From: Kitasatospora cheerisanensis KCTC 2395
Lineage (GTDB): Bacteria; Actinomycetota; Actinomycetes; Streptomycetales; Streptomycetaceae
Assembly (NCBI RefSeq): GCF_000696185.1
Contig: NZ_KK853997.1
Location: 6,677,245 to 6,741,244, forward strand
Direction of reading: 5' to 3'
Length of the DNA: 64,000 nucleotides
In this document: piece by piece, positions 15,988 to 24,291 of the stretch
Layout: the number at the start of each line of letters is the position of its first letter
How positions within the stretch are numbered: position 1 is the stretch's first letter
Translations under genes and position numbers: made by a program
The notes under the pieces: generated by a model
Databases searched by the model: none
The model's input: the letters and a program-made list of their open reading frames with translations, nothing else
What the model was told of the DNA's origin: nothing

Positions 15988-17622
15988 ATGCACCCGACCA
16001 GCCCGACCACCGGCCCCGCCCGCCCCCGGCGGCGACGCAGCCTGGCCGGACGGCTGTTCGCCGTACAGGTCGTCATCGTCGGGGCCGTGGTCGCCGGCGG
16101 CTCCGTCCTCGCCTACCTGTTCACCGCGGGCCGCGCCGAGGACACCGCCCGCCACCAGGTCACCGCCGTCGCACTCTCCCTCGCCGACGCGCCCACCGTC
16201 CGCGAGGCCGCCGCCGCGGCCGACCCCAGCGCCGTCCTGCAGCCCTACGCGCAGCAGGTCCGCACCGACACCGGGGTGGACTTCGTCACCGTCATGGACC
16301 CGCAGGGCACCCGCTGGACCCACCCGGACCCGGCCCAGATCGGCCGCCCCTTCCTCGGCCACATCGACCAGGCCCAGCAGGGCCGCCTCCAGCAGGAGAC
16401 CTACACCGGCACCCTCGGCCCCTCCGTGCGCGTGGTCGCCCCCGTCTTCGACGACGGCCACCACGTGGTCGCCCTGGTCAGCGCCGGCATCACCGTCGAC
16501 AACATCTCCGCCCGGCTGCGCACCCCGCTGCTCGCCCTGGTCGGCATCGCCGGCGGCGCCCTCGTCCTCGGCGCCACCGCCAGCTACCTGCTCGCCGCCC
16601 GGCTGCGCCGCCACACCCACGGCATGGACGCCGGGGAACTCGCCCACCTGTACGACTACCACCAGGCGACGCTGCACTCGGTCCGCGAGGGGCTGGTGCT
16701 GCTGGACCGCGATCACCGCGTCCTGCTGTGCAACGACGCCGCCCGCGAACTGCTCCAACTCGAAGACCCGATACGGGAACTGACGGTCCGCCAGCTACGC
16801 CTGCCGAACTCGCTCACCCGCGCGCTGGAGTCCGCCGAGCCGGTCCGCGACGAGGTGCACCTGACCGCCGAGCGCGTGCTGCTGCTCAACACCTCCCCGG
16901 TCGGGCCCGGCCTCGGCACCGTGGTCACCCTCCGGGACCACACCGAACTCCAGGGTCTCACCGGCGAGTTGGACACCGTCAAGGGCATCGCCTCGGCGCT
17001 GGACGCGCAGGCCCACGAAGCCGCCAACCGGCTGCACGCCGTGGTCTCGCTGATCGAACTCGGCCGCCACCGCGAGGCCGTGGAGTTCGCCACCGCCGAA
17101 CTCGCCCTCGCCCAGCGGCTCACCGACCAGGTCGTCGGCGCCGTCGGCGAACCCGTGCTCGCCGCACTGCTGCTCGGCAAGGCCGCCCAGGCCGCCGAAC
17201 GCGGCGTCGAACTCCACCTCACCGAGGACAGCCGGATCGACGACGGCGTGCTGCCCGACCGGCTCACCCCGCGTGACCTGGTCACCCTGCTCGGCAACCT
17301 GATCGACAACGCGGTGGACGCCGCCATCGAGAACGCCGCCCTGGCCGCCCCCGAGGTCCGCGTCACCGCCCGCACCGAGGACGGCCACCTGCTGCTCCGG
17401 GTCGCCGACACCGGCACCGGCGTCGACCCCGCCGCCGCCGACGAGGTCTTCCGCCGCGGCTGGACCACCAAGCAGCACGGCCGCGGCCTCGGCCTCGCCC
17501 TGGTCGCCCAGACCGCCCGCCGCAACGGCGGCGAGGTCCACCTCGGCGACCCCGGCTTCCACGACGGCGGCGCGGTGCTCACCGTCCGACTCCCGCTCCA
17601 GCGCCCGGCGGTGGACGCATGA
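15988..17622 (+). CDS. CitA/DcuS-family sensor histidine kinase
   Basis: The 544-residue protein begins with one membrane helix (about 25-47), then a periplasmic-type sensor domain (48-180) with RTDTGVDFVTVMDPQGTRWT typical of CitA/DcuS PAS-like sensors, a second helix (about 180-205) and a cytoplasmic PAS domain (VREGLVLLDRDHRVLLCNDA). The phospho-acceptor is His343 in AQAHEAANRLHAVVSLIELG, the SpoOB-type dimer helix of this family. The ATPase follows with NLIDNAVDAA (N box) and GRGLGLALVAQTA. The family senses citrate or C4-dicarboxylates; dctA next door favours dicarboxylates. The cognate regulator starts 49 bases downstream. Confidence 0.93.
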   Translation: MHPTSPTTGPARPRRRRSLAGRLFAVQVVIVGAVVAGGSVLAYLFTAGRAEDTARHQVTAVALSLADAPTVREAAAAADPSAVLQPYAQQVRTDTGVDFVTVMDPQGTRWTHPDPAQIGRPFLGHIDQAQQGRLQQETYTGTLGPSVRVVAPVFDDGHHVVALVSAGITVDNISARLRTPLLALVGIAGGALVLGATASYLLAARLRRHTHGMDAGELAHLYDYHQATLHSVREGLVLLDRDHRVLLCNDAARELLQLEDPIRELTVRQLRLPNSLTRALESAEPVRDEVHLTAERVLLLNTSPVGPGLGTVVTLRDHTELQGLTGELDTVKGIASALDAQAHEAANRLHAVVSLIELGRHREAVEFATAELALAQRLTDQVVGAVGEPVLAALLLGKAAQAAERGVELHLTEDSRIDDGVLPDRLTPRDLVTLLGNLIDNAVDAAIENAALAAPEVRVTARTEDGHLLLRVADTGTGVDPAAADEVFRRGWTTKQHGRGLGLALVAQTARRNGGEVHLGDPGFHDGGAVLTVRLPLQRPAVDA

Positions 17623-17671
17623 CCGGCCCGCGGAGACCCGACCCCCGGCAGGACAGCCAGGAGGTGGACGC

Positions 17672-18388
17672 GTGAACGGCAGACCCGAGGACCGGCCGAT
17701 CCGGGTGCTGGTGGTCGAGGACGATCCGGTCGCCGCCGACGCCCACGCCCGGTACGTCGCCCGCGCCCCCGGCTTCGCCGTGACCGCGACCGCGCACTCC
17801 CGCGCCGAAGCGTTCCGCGCGCTGGAACGGGCCCGGGAGGCCGGCAGCCCCGTCGAGCTGATCCTGCTCGACCTCTACCTGCCCGACGGCCACGGCCTGC
17901 ACCTGTGCGCCGCACTGCGCGCCGCCGGGCACGCCGCCGACATCATCGCCGTCACCTCCGCGCGCGACCTCGCCACCGTCCGGCAGGCCGTCACCGCCGG
18001 CGTCGTCCAGTACCTGCTGAAACCCTTCGGCGCCGCCGCCCTCGGCGACCGCCTGGGCCAGTACGCCCGCTACCGGGCCAGCCTCGGCCGGGACGGCGAG
18101 GCCCTCGGCCAGGACGAGGTCGACCGGGCGCTCGCCCTGCTGCGCGGCACCGACCGCAGCAGCCTCCCCAAGGGCCTGAGCGCCGCCACCCTGGACACCC
18201 TCGCCGCGGCGCTGCGCACCGCCCCCGACGGGCTCTCCGCCGGCGCCGCCGCCGAGGCCACCGGCGTCTCCCGGATCACCGCCCGCCGCTACCTGGAACA
18301 CCTGGTCACCACCGGCCACGCCACCCGCGAACCCCGCTACGGCCAGGTCGGACGGCCCGAGCTCGGCTACCGCTGGAAGGCGGACTGA
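17672..18388 (+). CDS. CitB/DcuR-family response regulator
   Basis: A receiver domain fills residues 1-125 with the acidic pocket VVEDDP, the phospho-accepting Asp in LILLDLYLPDG and the conserved Lys in YLLKPFG. The C-terminal winged helix (GLSAGAAAEATGVSRITARR, then YLEHLVTTGHA) is typical of the CitB family. The GTG start at 17672 has AGGAGG eight bases upstream. It forms an operon with the kinase at 15988 and probably activates dctA. Its TGA stop is the left arm of one of the TGACGNNNCGTCA palindromes. Confidence 0.93.
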   Translation: MNGRPEDRPIRVLVVEDDPVAADAHARYVARAPGFAVTATAHSRAEAFRALERAREAGSPVELILLDLYLPDGHGLHLCAALRAAGHAADIIAVTSARDLATVRQAVTAGVVQYLLKPFGAAALGDRLGQYARYRASLGRDGEALGQDEVDRALALLRGTDRSSLPKGLSAATLDTLAAALRTAPDGLSAGAAAEATGVSRITARRYLEHLVTTGHATREPRYGQVGRPELGYRWKAD

Positions 18389-18398
18389 CGGCCCGTCA
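18386..18398. repeat. TGACGNNNCGTCA palindrome at the response regulator stop
   Basis: TGACGGCCCGTCA; with flanking C and G it forms a 6-bp stem and a 3-base loop. The first TGA is the response regulator stop codon. It lies between two convergent genes. Confidence 0.6.
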
Positions 18399-18413
18399 GG
18401 CGGGTCCGGCCGC

Positions 18414-19064
18414 TCAGGCGCGCTCGGCGAGCACCAGGTAGCGGGTCGGCTCGTCGGTGTAGGAAAGCGGTTTCCAGCCGGCCTCGGCGAGCAGCGGGAA
18501 GAGCCGCTCGCGGGCCCGCAGGTCGTCCGGGGTGATCGGCCGGCCGTGCCGGGCGGCGAGCGCGGCGCGGCCCAGCGGGTGGTACAGGGCGAGCCGGCCG
18601 CCGGGCCGGGTGACGCGGGCCAGTTCGCGCAGGCCCGTGCCGGGGCCCGGCAGGTGGGAGATCAGACCGGCCCCGAAGACCAGGTCGGCGATCGCGTCGG
18701 GCAGCGGGAGCCGGGTGCAGTCGGCCTCCACCAGGGCGGCGTCGGCGCGGTGCGCGGACGCCCGGTCGAGCATCTCCGGCGTGAGGTCGACGCCGAGCAC
18801 GGTGCCGGACGGCCCGACGGCGGCGCGCAGCAGCGGCAGCGCCCGGCCGGTGCCGCAGCCCGCGTCGATGACGAACCGGCCCTCCGTCAGCCCGGTGTCG
18901 GCGATCGCGGCGGCGTAACGCGGGCTGTCGTCCGGGAACTTGCTGTCCCAGCGGGCGGCGCGCTCGGCGAAGAAGGCACGGGTGTCGGCGAGTTCGCGCG
19001 CGTGGGCGCCGGCCGGGCCGGGCGCGTCGGCGCCGGTTGGCCCGGCGGGCTTCGGAGTCTCCAT
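18414..19064 (-). CDS. class I SAM-dependent methyltransferase
   Basis: The 216-residue protein carries the methyltransferase Rossmann motifs: motif I VIDAGCGTGRALPLL, motif II GVDLTPEMLDRA, then ADCTRLPLPDAIADLVFGAG for the acidic adenine loop and motif IV. This is the Methyltransf_11 group, small soluble enzymes whose substrate is not predictable. I took the ATG at 19064, although the ribosome site is weak. It runs convergent to the response regulator and divergent from the iron-regulated aminotransferase, and shows no clear link to either. Confidence 0.85.
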   Translation of the reverse strand: METPKPAGPTGADAPGPAGAHARELADTRAFFAERAARWDSKFPDDSPRYAAAIADTGLTEGRFVIDAGCGTGRALPLLRAAVGPSGTVLGVDLTPEMLDRASAHRADAALVEADCTRLPLPDAIADLVFGAGLISHLPGPGTGLRELARVTRPGGRLALYHPLGRAALAARHGRPITPDDLRARERLFPLLAEAGWKPLSYTDEPTRYLVLAERA

Positions 19065-19204
19065 GGCGGCAGGGTACTTGGGCGGTGGCCGTGACCCGGG
19101 GGCGGCCGCGCTCGTTGATGGGGGCGGGCGCGAAGGGCGGCGCGCGCTCACTCGGACGGGTGATCAAAGGGCCTGGTGGCGGCGGCCGTCGAGCGCGCGA
19201 GAGT

Positions 19205-19226
19205 AAAGTTAGCCTTACCTAACTTT
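19205..19226. promoter_or_regulatory. iron box (DmdR/IdeR operator)
   Basis: AAAGTTAG (19205-19212) and CTAACTTT (19219-19226) are inverted arms around CCTTAC, matching the TTAGGTTAGGCTAACCTAA-type iron box of actinobacterial DmdR/IdeR repressors. It ends 16 bases before the aminotransferase GTG, so bound repressor would block transcription when iron is plentiful. Its AT-rich core stands out sharply from the flanks. Confidence 0.8.
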
Positions 19227-19242
19227 CCAAGGGAGTTCCGCT

Positions 19243-20613
19243 GTGACCCTCACCGTCGGCACCTCCGCCGCGCCCGCCGGCGACGCGATCCTGCGCCGCC
19301 AGCGCATCCGCGAGTCGGCCGCCCGCACCTACGCCCGGTCGTTCCCGATCGTCCCGGTGCGCGCGAACGGCATGACCGTGGAGGGCGCCGACGGCCGCCG
19401 CTACCTGGACTGCCTCTCCGGCGCCGGCACCCTCGCCCTCGGCCACAACCACCCGGTGGTGCTCCAGGCGATCCGCCGCACCCTGGACAGCGGCGCCCCG
19501 CTCCACCTGCTCGACCTCGCCACCGCCGAGAAGGACGACTTCACCACCGCGCTGTTCGAGAGCCTCCCCGAGAGCTTCGCCGCCAAGGCCCGGATCCACT
19601 TCTGCGGCCCGGCCGGCACCGACGCCGTCGAAGCCGCCCTCAAACTCATGCAGACCGCCACCGGCCGCCGCGGCGCGCTCGCCTTCACCGGCGCCTACCA
19701 CGGCATGACCGCCGGCGCGCTCGCCGTCACCGGCAACACCGCCGTCAAGGCCCCGCTGCCCAGCGCCGCCGAGGTCACCCGGCTCCCGTACCCCTACTCC
19801 TACCGCTGCCCGTTCGGCATCGGCGGCGAACGCGGCGCGGACCTCGCCGCCGCCTACACCGAGCGCCTCCTCGACGACCCGTCAGGAGGCGTGCTCCCGG
19901 CCGCCGCGATGATCCTCGAACCCGTCCAGGGCGAGGGCGGCGTCGTCCCCGCCCCGGACGGCTGGCTGCGCGAGATGCGCCGGATCACCGCCGAACGCGG
20001 CATCCCGCTGATCGTCGACGAGGTGCAGACCGGCGTCGGCCGCACCGGCCGGATGTGGGCCGTCGAGCACAGCGGCATCGAACCCGACGCGATGGTGCTC
20101 TCCAAGGCCATCGGCGGCAGCCTCCCGCTCGCCGTCATCGTCTACCGCGAGGAGTACGACGGCTGGCGGCCCGGCGCCCACACCGGCACCTTCCGCGGCA
20201 ACACCCTCGCCATGGCCGCCGGCGCCGCGACGCTGCGCCACATCGCCGCCAACGGGCTGGTCGCCCGCGCCGAGGCCGTCGGCGCCCGGATCGCCGCCCG
20301 GCTCGACGGCGCCCGCGACCGCCTCCCGGTGATCGGCGACGTCCGCGGCCGCGGCCTGATGCTCGGCGTCGAACTCGTCGACCCCGCCGGCGAACCCGAC
20401 AGCTGCGGCGCCCGCCCCGCCGACCCCGGCCTCGCCGTCCGGGTCCGCGAAGCCTGCCTCGCCCGCGGCCTGATCGTCGAACTCGGCGGCCGCCACGACG
20501 CCGTCCTGCGGCTGCTCCCGCCGCTCACCATCACCGACGAGCAGGCCGACGCCGTCCTCGAACGGCTTTGCGAGGCCGTCGAGTTCGCGATGCGGGAGAC
20601 CCCGAGCGCCTGA
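19243..20613 (+). CDS. diaminobutyrate--2-oxoglutarate transaminase-type class III aminotransferase
   Basis: This 456-residue enzyme has the class III aminotransferase set: LDCLSGAGTLALGHNHPVVL near the start, FTGAYHGMTAGALAVTGN, EPVQGEGGVVPAPDGWL, VDEVQTGVGRTGRMWAVEHS and the PLP-binding Lys at about residue 288 in MVLSKAIGGSLPLAVI. The sequence style fits Dat/RhbA enzymes that make L-2,4-diaminobutyrate from aspartate semialdehyde with glutamate. The next gene is a group II PLP decarboxylase, the usual partner that turns diaminobutyrate into 1,3-diaminopropane. The iron box just upstream points to a siderophore precursor role. GTG start with GGGAG upstream. Confidence 0.88.
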   Translation: MTLTVGTSAAPAGDAILRRQRIRESAARTYARSFPIVPVRANGMTVEGADGRRYLDCLSGAGTLALGHNHPVVLQAIRRTLDSGAPLHLLDLATAEKDDFTTALFESLPESFAAKARIHFCGPAGTDAVEAALKLMQTATGRRGALAFTGAYHGMTAGALAVTGNTAVKAPLPSAAEVTRLPYPYSYRCPFGIGGERGADLAAAYTERLLDDPSGGVLPAAAMILEPVQGEGGVVPAPDGWLREMRRITAERGIPLIVDEVQTGVGRTGRMWAVEHSGIEPDAMVLSKAIGGSLPLAVIVYREEYDGWRPGAHTGTFRGNTLAMAAGAATLRHIAANGLVARAEAVGARIAARLDGARDRLPVIGDVRGRGLMLGVELVDPAGEPDSCGARPADPGLAVRVREACLARGLIVELGGRHDAVLRLLPPLTITDEQADAVLERLCEAVEFAMRETPSA

Positions 20614-20674
20614 GCGGCACCCGAGCAGACGTCAAAACAGCTTCTGCGAACGACAGTTGGGAGTGGTTGAAGAA

Positions 20675-22140
20675 GTGAGTGGGTTAACCGAACTCTCCGG
20701 CGGCGTGGCCGGCCCCGAGGCGCTGCGGCCGCTGGTCGCCCAGACCCTGGCGGCCCTGACCGCCGGGGCGGTACGGCGCGGCGGCCCGGTGATCGCCGGA
20801 GAGCCGGAGGCGGTCACGGAGGCGGTACGGGCGGCCCTCGCCGACGCCCAGGGCCCCGGCGCGCTCGGCCAGTTGGTGGAACTGCTGGCGCACGGCGCCG
20901 CCGACCCGGCGGACCCGGCCTGCGCCGCGCACCTGCACTGCCCGCCGCTGGCCGTTGCGGTCGCCGCCGACCTCGCGGTCAGCGCCCTCAACCCGTCCCA
21001 GGACTCCTGGGACCAGGCCCCGCCGCCACCGCCCTGGAGAGCGAACTCCTCGCCGAACTCGCCCGCACCGTCGGCTTCCGGCCCGAACGTGCGGCCGGCG
21101 TGCTCACCACCGGCGGCACCGAGTCCAACCTGATGGGCCTGATGCTCGCCCGCGACCAACGACTCGGCCCCGACGTCGAGTTGAACGGCATCCCGCACAA
21201 CGTCCGCCCCCGGATCCTGGCCTCCGAGACCGCCCACTTCTCCGTCCAGCGCGCCGCCGCGCTGCTCGGCCTCGGCGAACGCGCCGTCCGCGCCGTCCCC
21301 GTCGACCGCCAACTCCGCATGGAACCCGAAGCGTTGGCCGACGCCTTCGCCGAGGCCGGCTGGGAGGGCGCCACCCCGATCGCCGTCGTCGCCACCGCCG
21401 GCACCACCGACACCGGAGCCGTCGACCCGCTGCACGACATCGCCGACCTCGCCGCCCGGCACGGCACCTGGCTCCACGTCGACGCCGCCTACGGCGGCGG
21501 CGCGCTCTTCTCCGACCGGCTCGCCCCACTGCTCGACGGCATCGACCGGGCCGACTCGGTCTCCCTCGACTGGCACAAACTCGGCTGGCAGCCCGCCGCC
21601 GCCGGCGTCTTCCTGGTCCGCGACGCCCGCACCTACGCCTCCCTCGCCCGCCGCGCCGTCTACCTCAACCCGGCCGACGACGAGGACGCCGGCTACCCCA
21701 GCCTGCTCGGCCAGTCCCTGCGCACCACCCGCCGCCCCGACGCCTTCAAACTCGCCGTCACCCTCCGCGCGCTGGGCCGCGACGGCCTCGGCGAACTGGT
21801 CGACCGCTGCCACCAGCTCGCCCTGCGGGCCGCCGAACTCGTCCGCACCACACCCGAATTGGAACTGCACTGCGACCCGGTGCTGACCACCGTGGTGTTC
21901 CGGTACGCGACGGGCGACAGCGACCACGTCAACGCCGAACTGCGCCGCCGCCTGCTGCGCACCGGCCGGGCCGTGGTCGGCCGCACCGAGCTCCCCGGCA
22001 CCGGGCCCGGCCGGGTCCGGCTGAAGCTGACGCTGCTCAACCCGCACACCACCGAACGGGAAGTGGAATCGCTGCTGGCGGCGGTGGTCGAGAGCGGCCG
22101 GGCGGTGGCCGGGAACTGGCGGAGCGTCAGACTCCCTTGA
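20675..22140 (+). pseudogene. L-2,4-diaminobutyrate decarboxylase-type PLP enzyme, interrupted by one frameshift
   Basis: The first frame (from GTG 20675) reads an N-terminal decarboxylase region ending SALNPSQDSWDQAP. The second frame resumes with ALESELLAELARTVGF, RAAGVLTTGGTESNLMGLM and continues to 22140. Restoring one base in the GC run near 21032 joins them into about 488 residues. Group II decarboxylase hallmarks are intact: HVDAAYGGGALFS and the PLP lysine in SVSLDWHKLGWQPA. The family includes diaminobutyrate (Ddc/RhbB) and lysine (DesA) decarboxylases; the Dat-type neighbour favours diaminobutyrate. It is probably co-transcribed with that gene under the iron box. I think an assembly error is likelier than true loss. 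Confidence 0.82.
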
Positions 22141-22933
22141 GCAGGAGCTCCCTGAGGGTCTCCCACTGCTCGGGGTCGGAGGCCACCAGCAGGCCGTCGG
22201 TGCCGCCGGGAGGCTCGGGCAGGTACGGCGAGCCGTCGAAGCGGGCGGAGCGGCCGCCGGACTCGGTGATCAGCAGCGAACCGGGGGCATGGTCCCACGG
22301 GAGGGTTCGCCAGTACAGCAGGAAGTCGCGCTCGCCGGTGGCGACCAGCGGGTACTCGATGCCCGCCGCCCCGCGGCCCGGGTCGAGCGGGCCGAGCGCG
22401 CGGGCGTTGGCGAGCAGGTGGTGGCTCATGGGGGGAGCGAAGTAACGGGTCTTCAGAATGCCGGTCCAGGACTCCGGGGGAGTGGTGACCTTCTCGTGCG
22501 CCAGCCGCTCCCCGTTCCGCCACGCCCCCGCACCGAGCTCCGCGGTGTACGCGGTGCCGGTGCACGGCTGCCAGATCCACGCGGCGACGGCCTGCCCCTT
22601 GCGCACCAGCGAGGCCATCACCGCGTACGTGGGCTGCCCCGCGACGAAGTTCCGGGTGCCGTCGACCGGATCGACCAGCCAGGCGGCGGGCTCGTCCACC
22701 AGCGCGCGGGCAAGATCGGGGTCGGCGGCCACGGCCTCCTCACCGACGACGGGCACGGGCAGCAGGTCGCGCAGGCGGCGGGTGATGATCCGCTCGGCGT
22801 CGCGGTCCGCGACGGTGACGATCTCGCCCGGGGCCTTCTCCATCACCTCACCCGCGGCCAGCGCCCGGAACCGGGGCTCGACCGCCTCCGCCGACGCCTC
22901 CACGAGGATCTCGGTGACCTTCTCCATCAACAC
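22127..22933 (-). CDS. inositol monophosphatase-family phosphatase
   Basis: The 268-residue protein holds the Mg-dependent sugar-phosphatase motifs GEEA (metal 1), WLVDPVDGTRNFVAGQP (metals 1 and 2) and WDHAPGSLLITESGG (metal 2 and inositol). Family members act on inositol-1-phosphate, histidinol phosphate or 3'-phosphoadenosine phosphates. I chose the GTG at 22933 because GGGAG lies seven bases upstream; an ATG two codons later is possible. Its stop overlaps the end of the convergent decarboxylase by 14 bases. Confidence 0.9.
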   Translation of the reverse strand: MLMEKVTEILVEASAEAVEPRFRALAAGEVMEKAPGEIVTVADRDAERIITRRLRDLLPVPVVGEEAVAADPDLARALVDEPAAWLVDPVDGTRNFVAGQPTYAVMASLVRKGQAVAAWIWQPCTGTAYTAELGAGAWRNGERLAHEKVTTPPESWTGILKTRYFAPPMSHHLLANARALGPLDPGRGAAGIEYPLVATGERDFLLYWRTLPWDHAPGSLLITESGGRSARFDGSPYLPEPPGGTDGLLVASDPEQWETLRELLLKGV

Positions 22934-22974
22934 GCCCGGGCTCCCTTCGCCGCCCTCCACTCTCCCATGCCCGG

Positions 22975-23206
22975 GTGTGACGGGTGGTGCGCAGGTGGCT
23001 GGTGAGACGAGAACGGTGCCTGCGGCGGTCGGAAGGGGGCGGGGTGGTTGGTGAGATGAGGACGATGCCTGCGGCGGCGGGAGGGGCGAAGGGGGAGGTG
23101 TGTGACGGGTGGTGCGCGGGTGGCTGGTGGGGCGAGAAGGGTGCCTGCGGCGGTCGGAAGGGGGCGGGGTGGTTGGTGAGACGGGGACGATGCCTGTGGC
23201 GGCGGG
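22975..23206. repeat. nested tandem repeat (107-bp copies at 125-bp offset)
   Basis: The stretch 22975-23081 recurs at 23100-23206 with few mismatches, separated by 18 bases. Each copy is itself two diverged ~50-base units built around GGTGGCTGGTGAGACGAGAA and GGTGCCTGCGGCGG. It fills the gap between the start of the IMPase and the end of the MerR gene. It is strongly G-rich on the plus strand and has no credible reading frame. It may vary in copy number between strains. Confidence 0.75.
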
Positions 23207-23224
23207 CGCTCGCCGCCGGAGGCG

Positions 23225-23985
23225 TTATTCGGTGGCGAGGCGGTCGTACTCGGCGCGGACGCGGCGGTCCATGGCGAGGGCGAACTGGGCGTCGTTGACG
23301 GCTCGGGCGAGGGGGCGGATGCGGTGGATGCGGTCGGTGAGGCGGGCGGCTTCGGCGGGGTGAGGTCCTGGACGTGGGTGAGGGCGCCGAGCAGGCGGTC
23401 GCGGATGAGGGCGACGAAGACGTCCGCCATCGCGTCGGCGTACTCGCTGGCGTGGCGGCTGACTTCGAGCACGGCGGCGAGCGGCACGCCCTCGTCGACC
23501 AGGGCGACGGTGGCGTCCATCAGGCGGCGGCTGATGTGCGTGATGCCGTCGGCGTCGACCGTGATGTAGCCCTGGGCGAGGGACTCCGCGGTGTTGGCCT
23601 CGGTCAACTGCTCGCCGAACGCGGCGCGCAGCTCGTCCCAGCTCAGGTGGACGGGCGTCTCGTCGGACCAGGGGGCGACCAGCGCGGCCTGAAGGCCGAT
23701 CAGTTCGGCGACGTCGCGCCCGTCCTCGCCGGCCCCGATCAGTTCGGCGATGCCGCCCAGCGCGTGGCCGCGGTCCAGGAGTTCGGCGATCAGGCGCAGC
23801 CGGGCGAGGTGCTCGGGGCCGTACCAGGCGATCCGGCCGGCCTTGCGGGGCGGCGGGAGCAGGCGGCGTTCGCGGTAGAAGCGGACGGTGCGCACGCTGA
23901 TGCCGGCCGCCTCGGCGAGTTCGGCGATGCGGTACTCGCGCGGGGGTTCGCGGTCCTTCTCGATCTCCGCCACGCCGGTCAGCAT
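23225..23985 (-). pseudogene. MerR-family regulator, interrupted by one frameshift near its end
   Basis: The N-terminus is a standard MerR helix-turn-helix (REYRIAELAEAAGISVRTVR, then FYRERRLLPPP) followed by a dimer helix and a ~150-residue helical effector region. After THVQDLTP the frame is lost. Adding one C in the CCCC run near 23362 restores AEAARLTDRIHRIRPLARA and an end RRVRAEYDRLATE at a TAA at 23225-23227. Without the correction the frame runs on through the tandem repeats. It is divergent from the monooxygenase operon starting at 24292, the usual place for a MerR regulator and its target. The start is uncertain (ATG 23985 or GTG 23973). Confidence 0.8.
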
Positions 23986-24109
23986 AGGGCCGGCGGGGCG
24001 GGGGCGGACATACGCGGAACCGATGGCGTCGGCGCTATTCCACTCGGTGTCAATAAGGGCTACTCTGCCCAACGCGCCAGTGATTACTGGCAACGTCCAG
24101 GGCTCCACC
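23986..24109. promoter_or_regulatory. divergent promoter region with a 16-bp palindrome
   Basis: The gap between the MerR gene and the monooxygenase operon has an AT-richer centre with TATTGACACCGAGTGGAATA (minus strand, 24035-24054), carrying a TTGACA -35-like box between TATT and AATA ends. GCCAGT-GATT-ACTGGC (24076-24091) is a perfect 6+6 inverted repeat just downstream. Either could be the MerR operator; the stretched spacing favoured by MerR proteins makes the first attractive. Confidence 0.45.
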
Positions 24110-24265
24110 AGCAGACCGCTGCGCCACCCGCGCACCACCCCGCGCCACCCGCGCAGCTCCGCCCCGCACCACCCGCGGTGCCTCGCACCGCCCCGCACCA
24201 CCCCGCGTTGCACCGCGCCGCCCCACGCCGTCCGCGCTTGCATCGCATCGCACCGGCCCGTGCCG
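24110..24265 (+). repeat. C-rich degenerate repeat in the monooxygenase 5' leader
   Basis: Variants of CGCACCACCCCGCG recur at least six times between about 24120 and 24235, mixed with CGCGCCACC and CGCCGCCCCAC forms. The plus strand is strongly C over G. The tract ends about 25 bases before the start codon and codes for no convincing protein. The promoter upstream implies it is transcribed as a long leader. Confidence 0.5.
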
Positions 24266-24291
24266 CCACACCCCCGCCAGGAGGCCCGCCC

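Noticed and set aside
22984..23363. Two overlapping plus ORFs of about 85-105 codons in the tandem repeat
   Set aside because: They simply translate the repeat (MVRxWLVxRE... patterns), have no ribosome site logic and end inside the MerR gene.
22975..24265. Repeats at 22975-23206 and 24110-24265 considered as a CRISPR array
   Set aside because: The units are degenerate, unequal and contiguous, with no unique spacers between conserved palindromic repeats and no cas genes.
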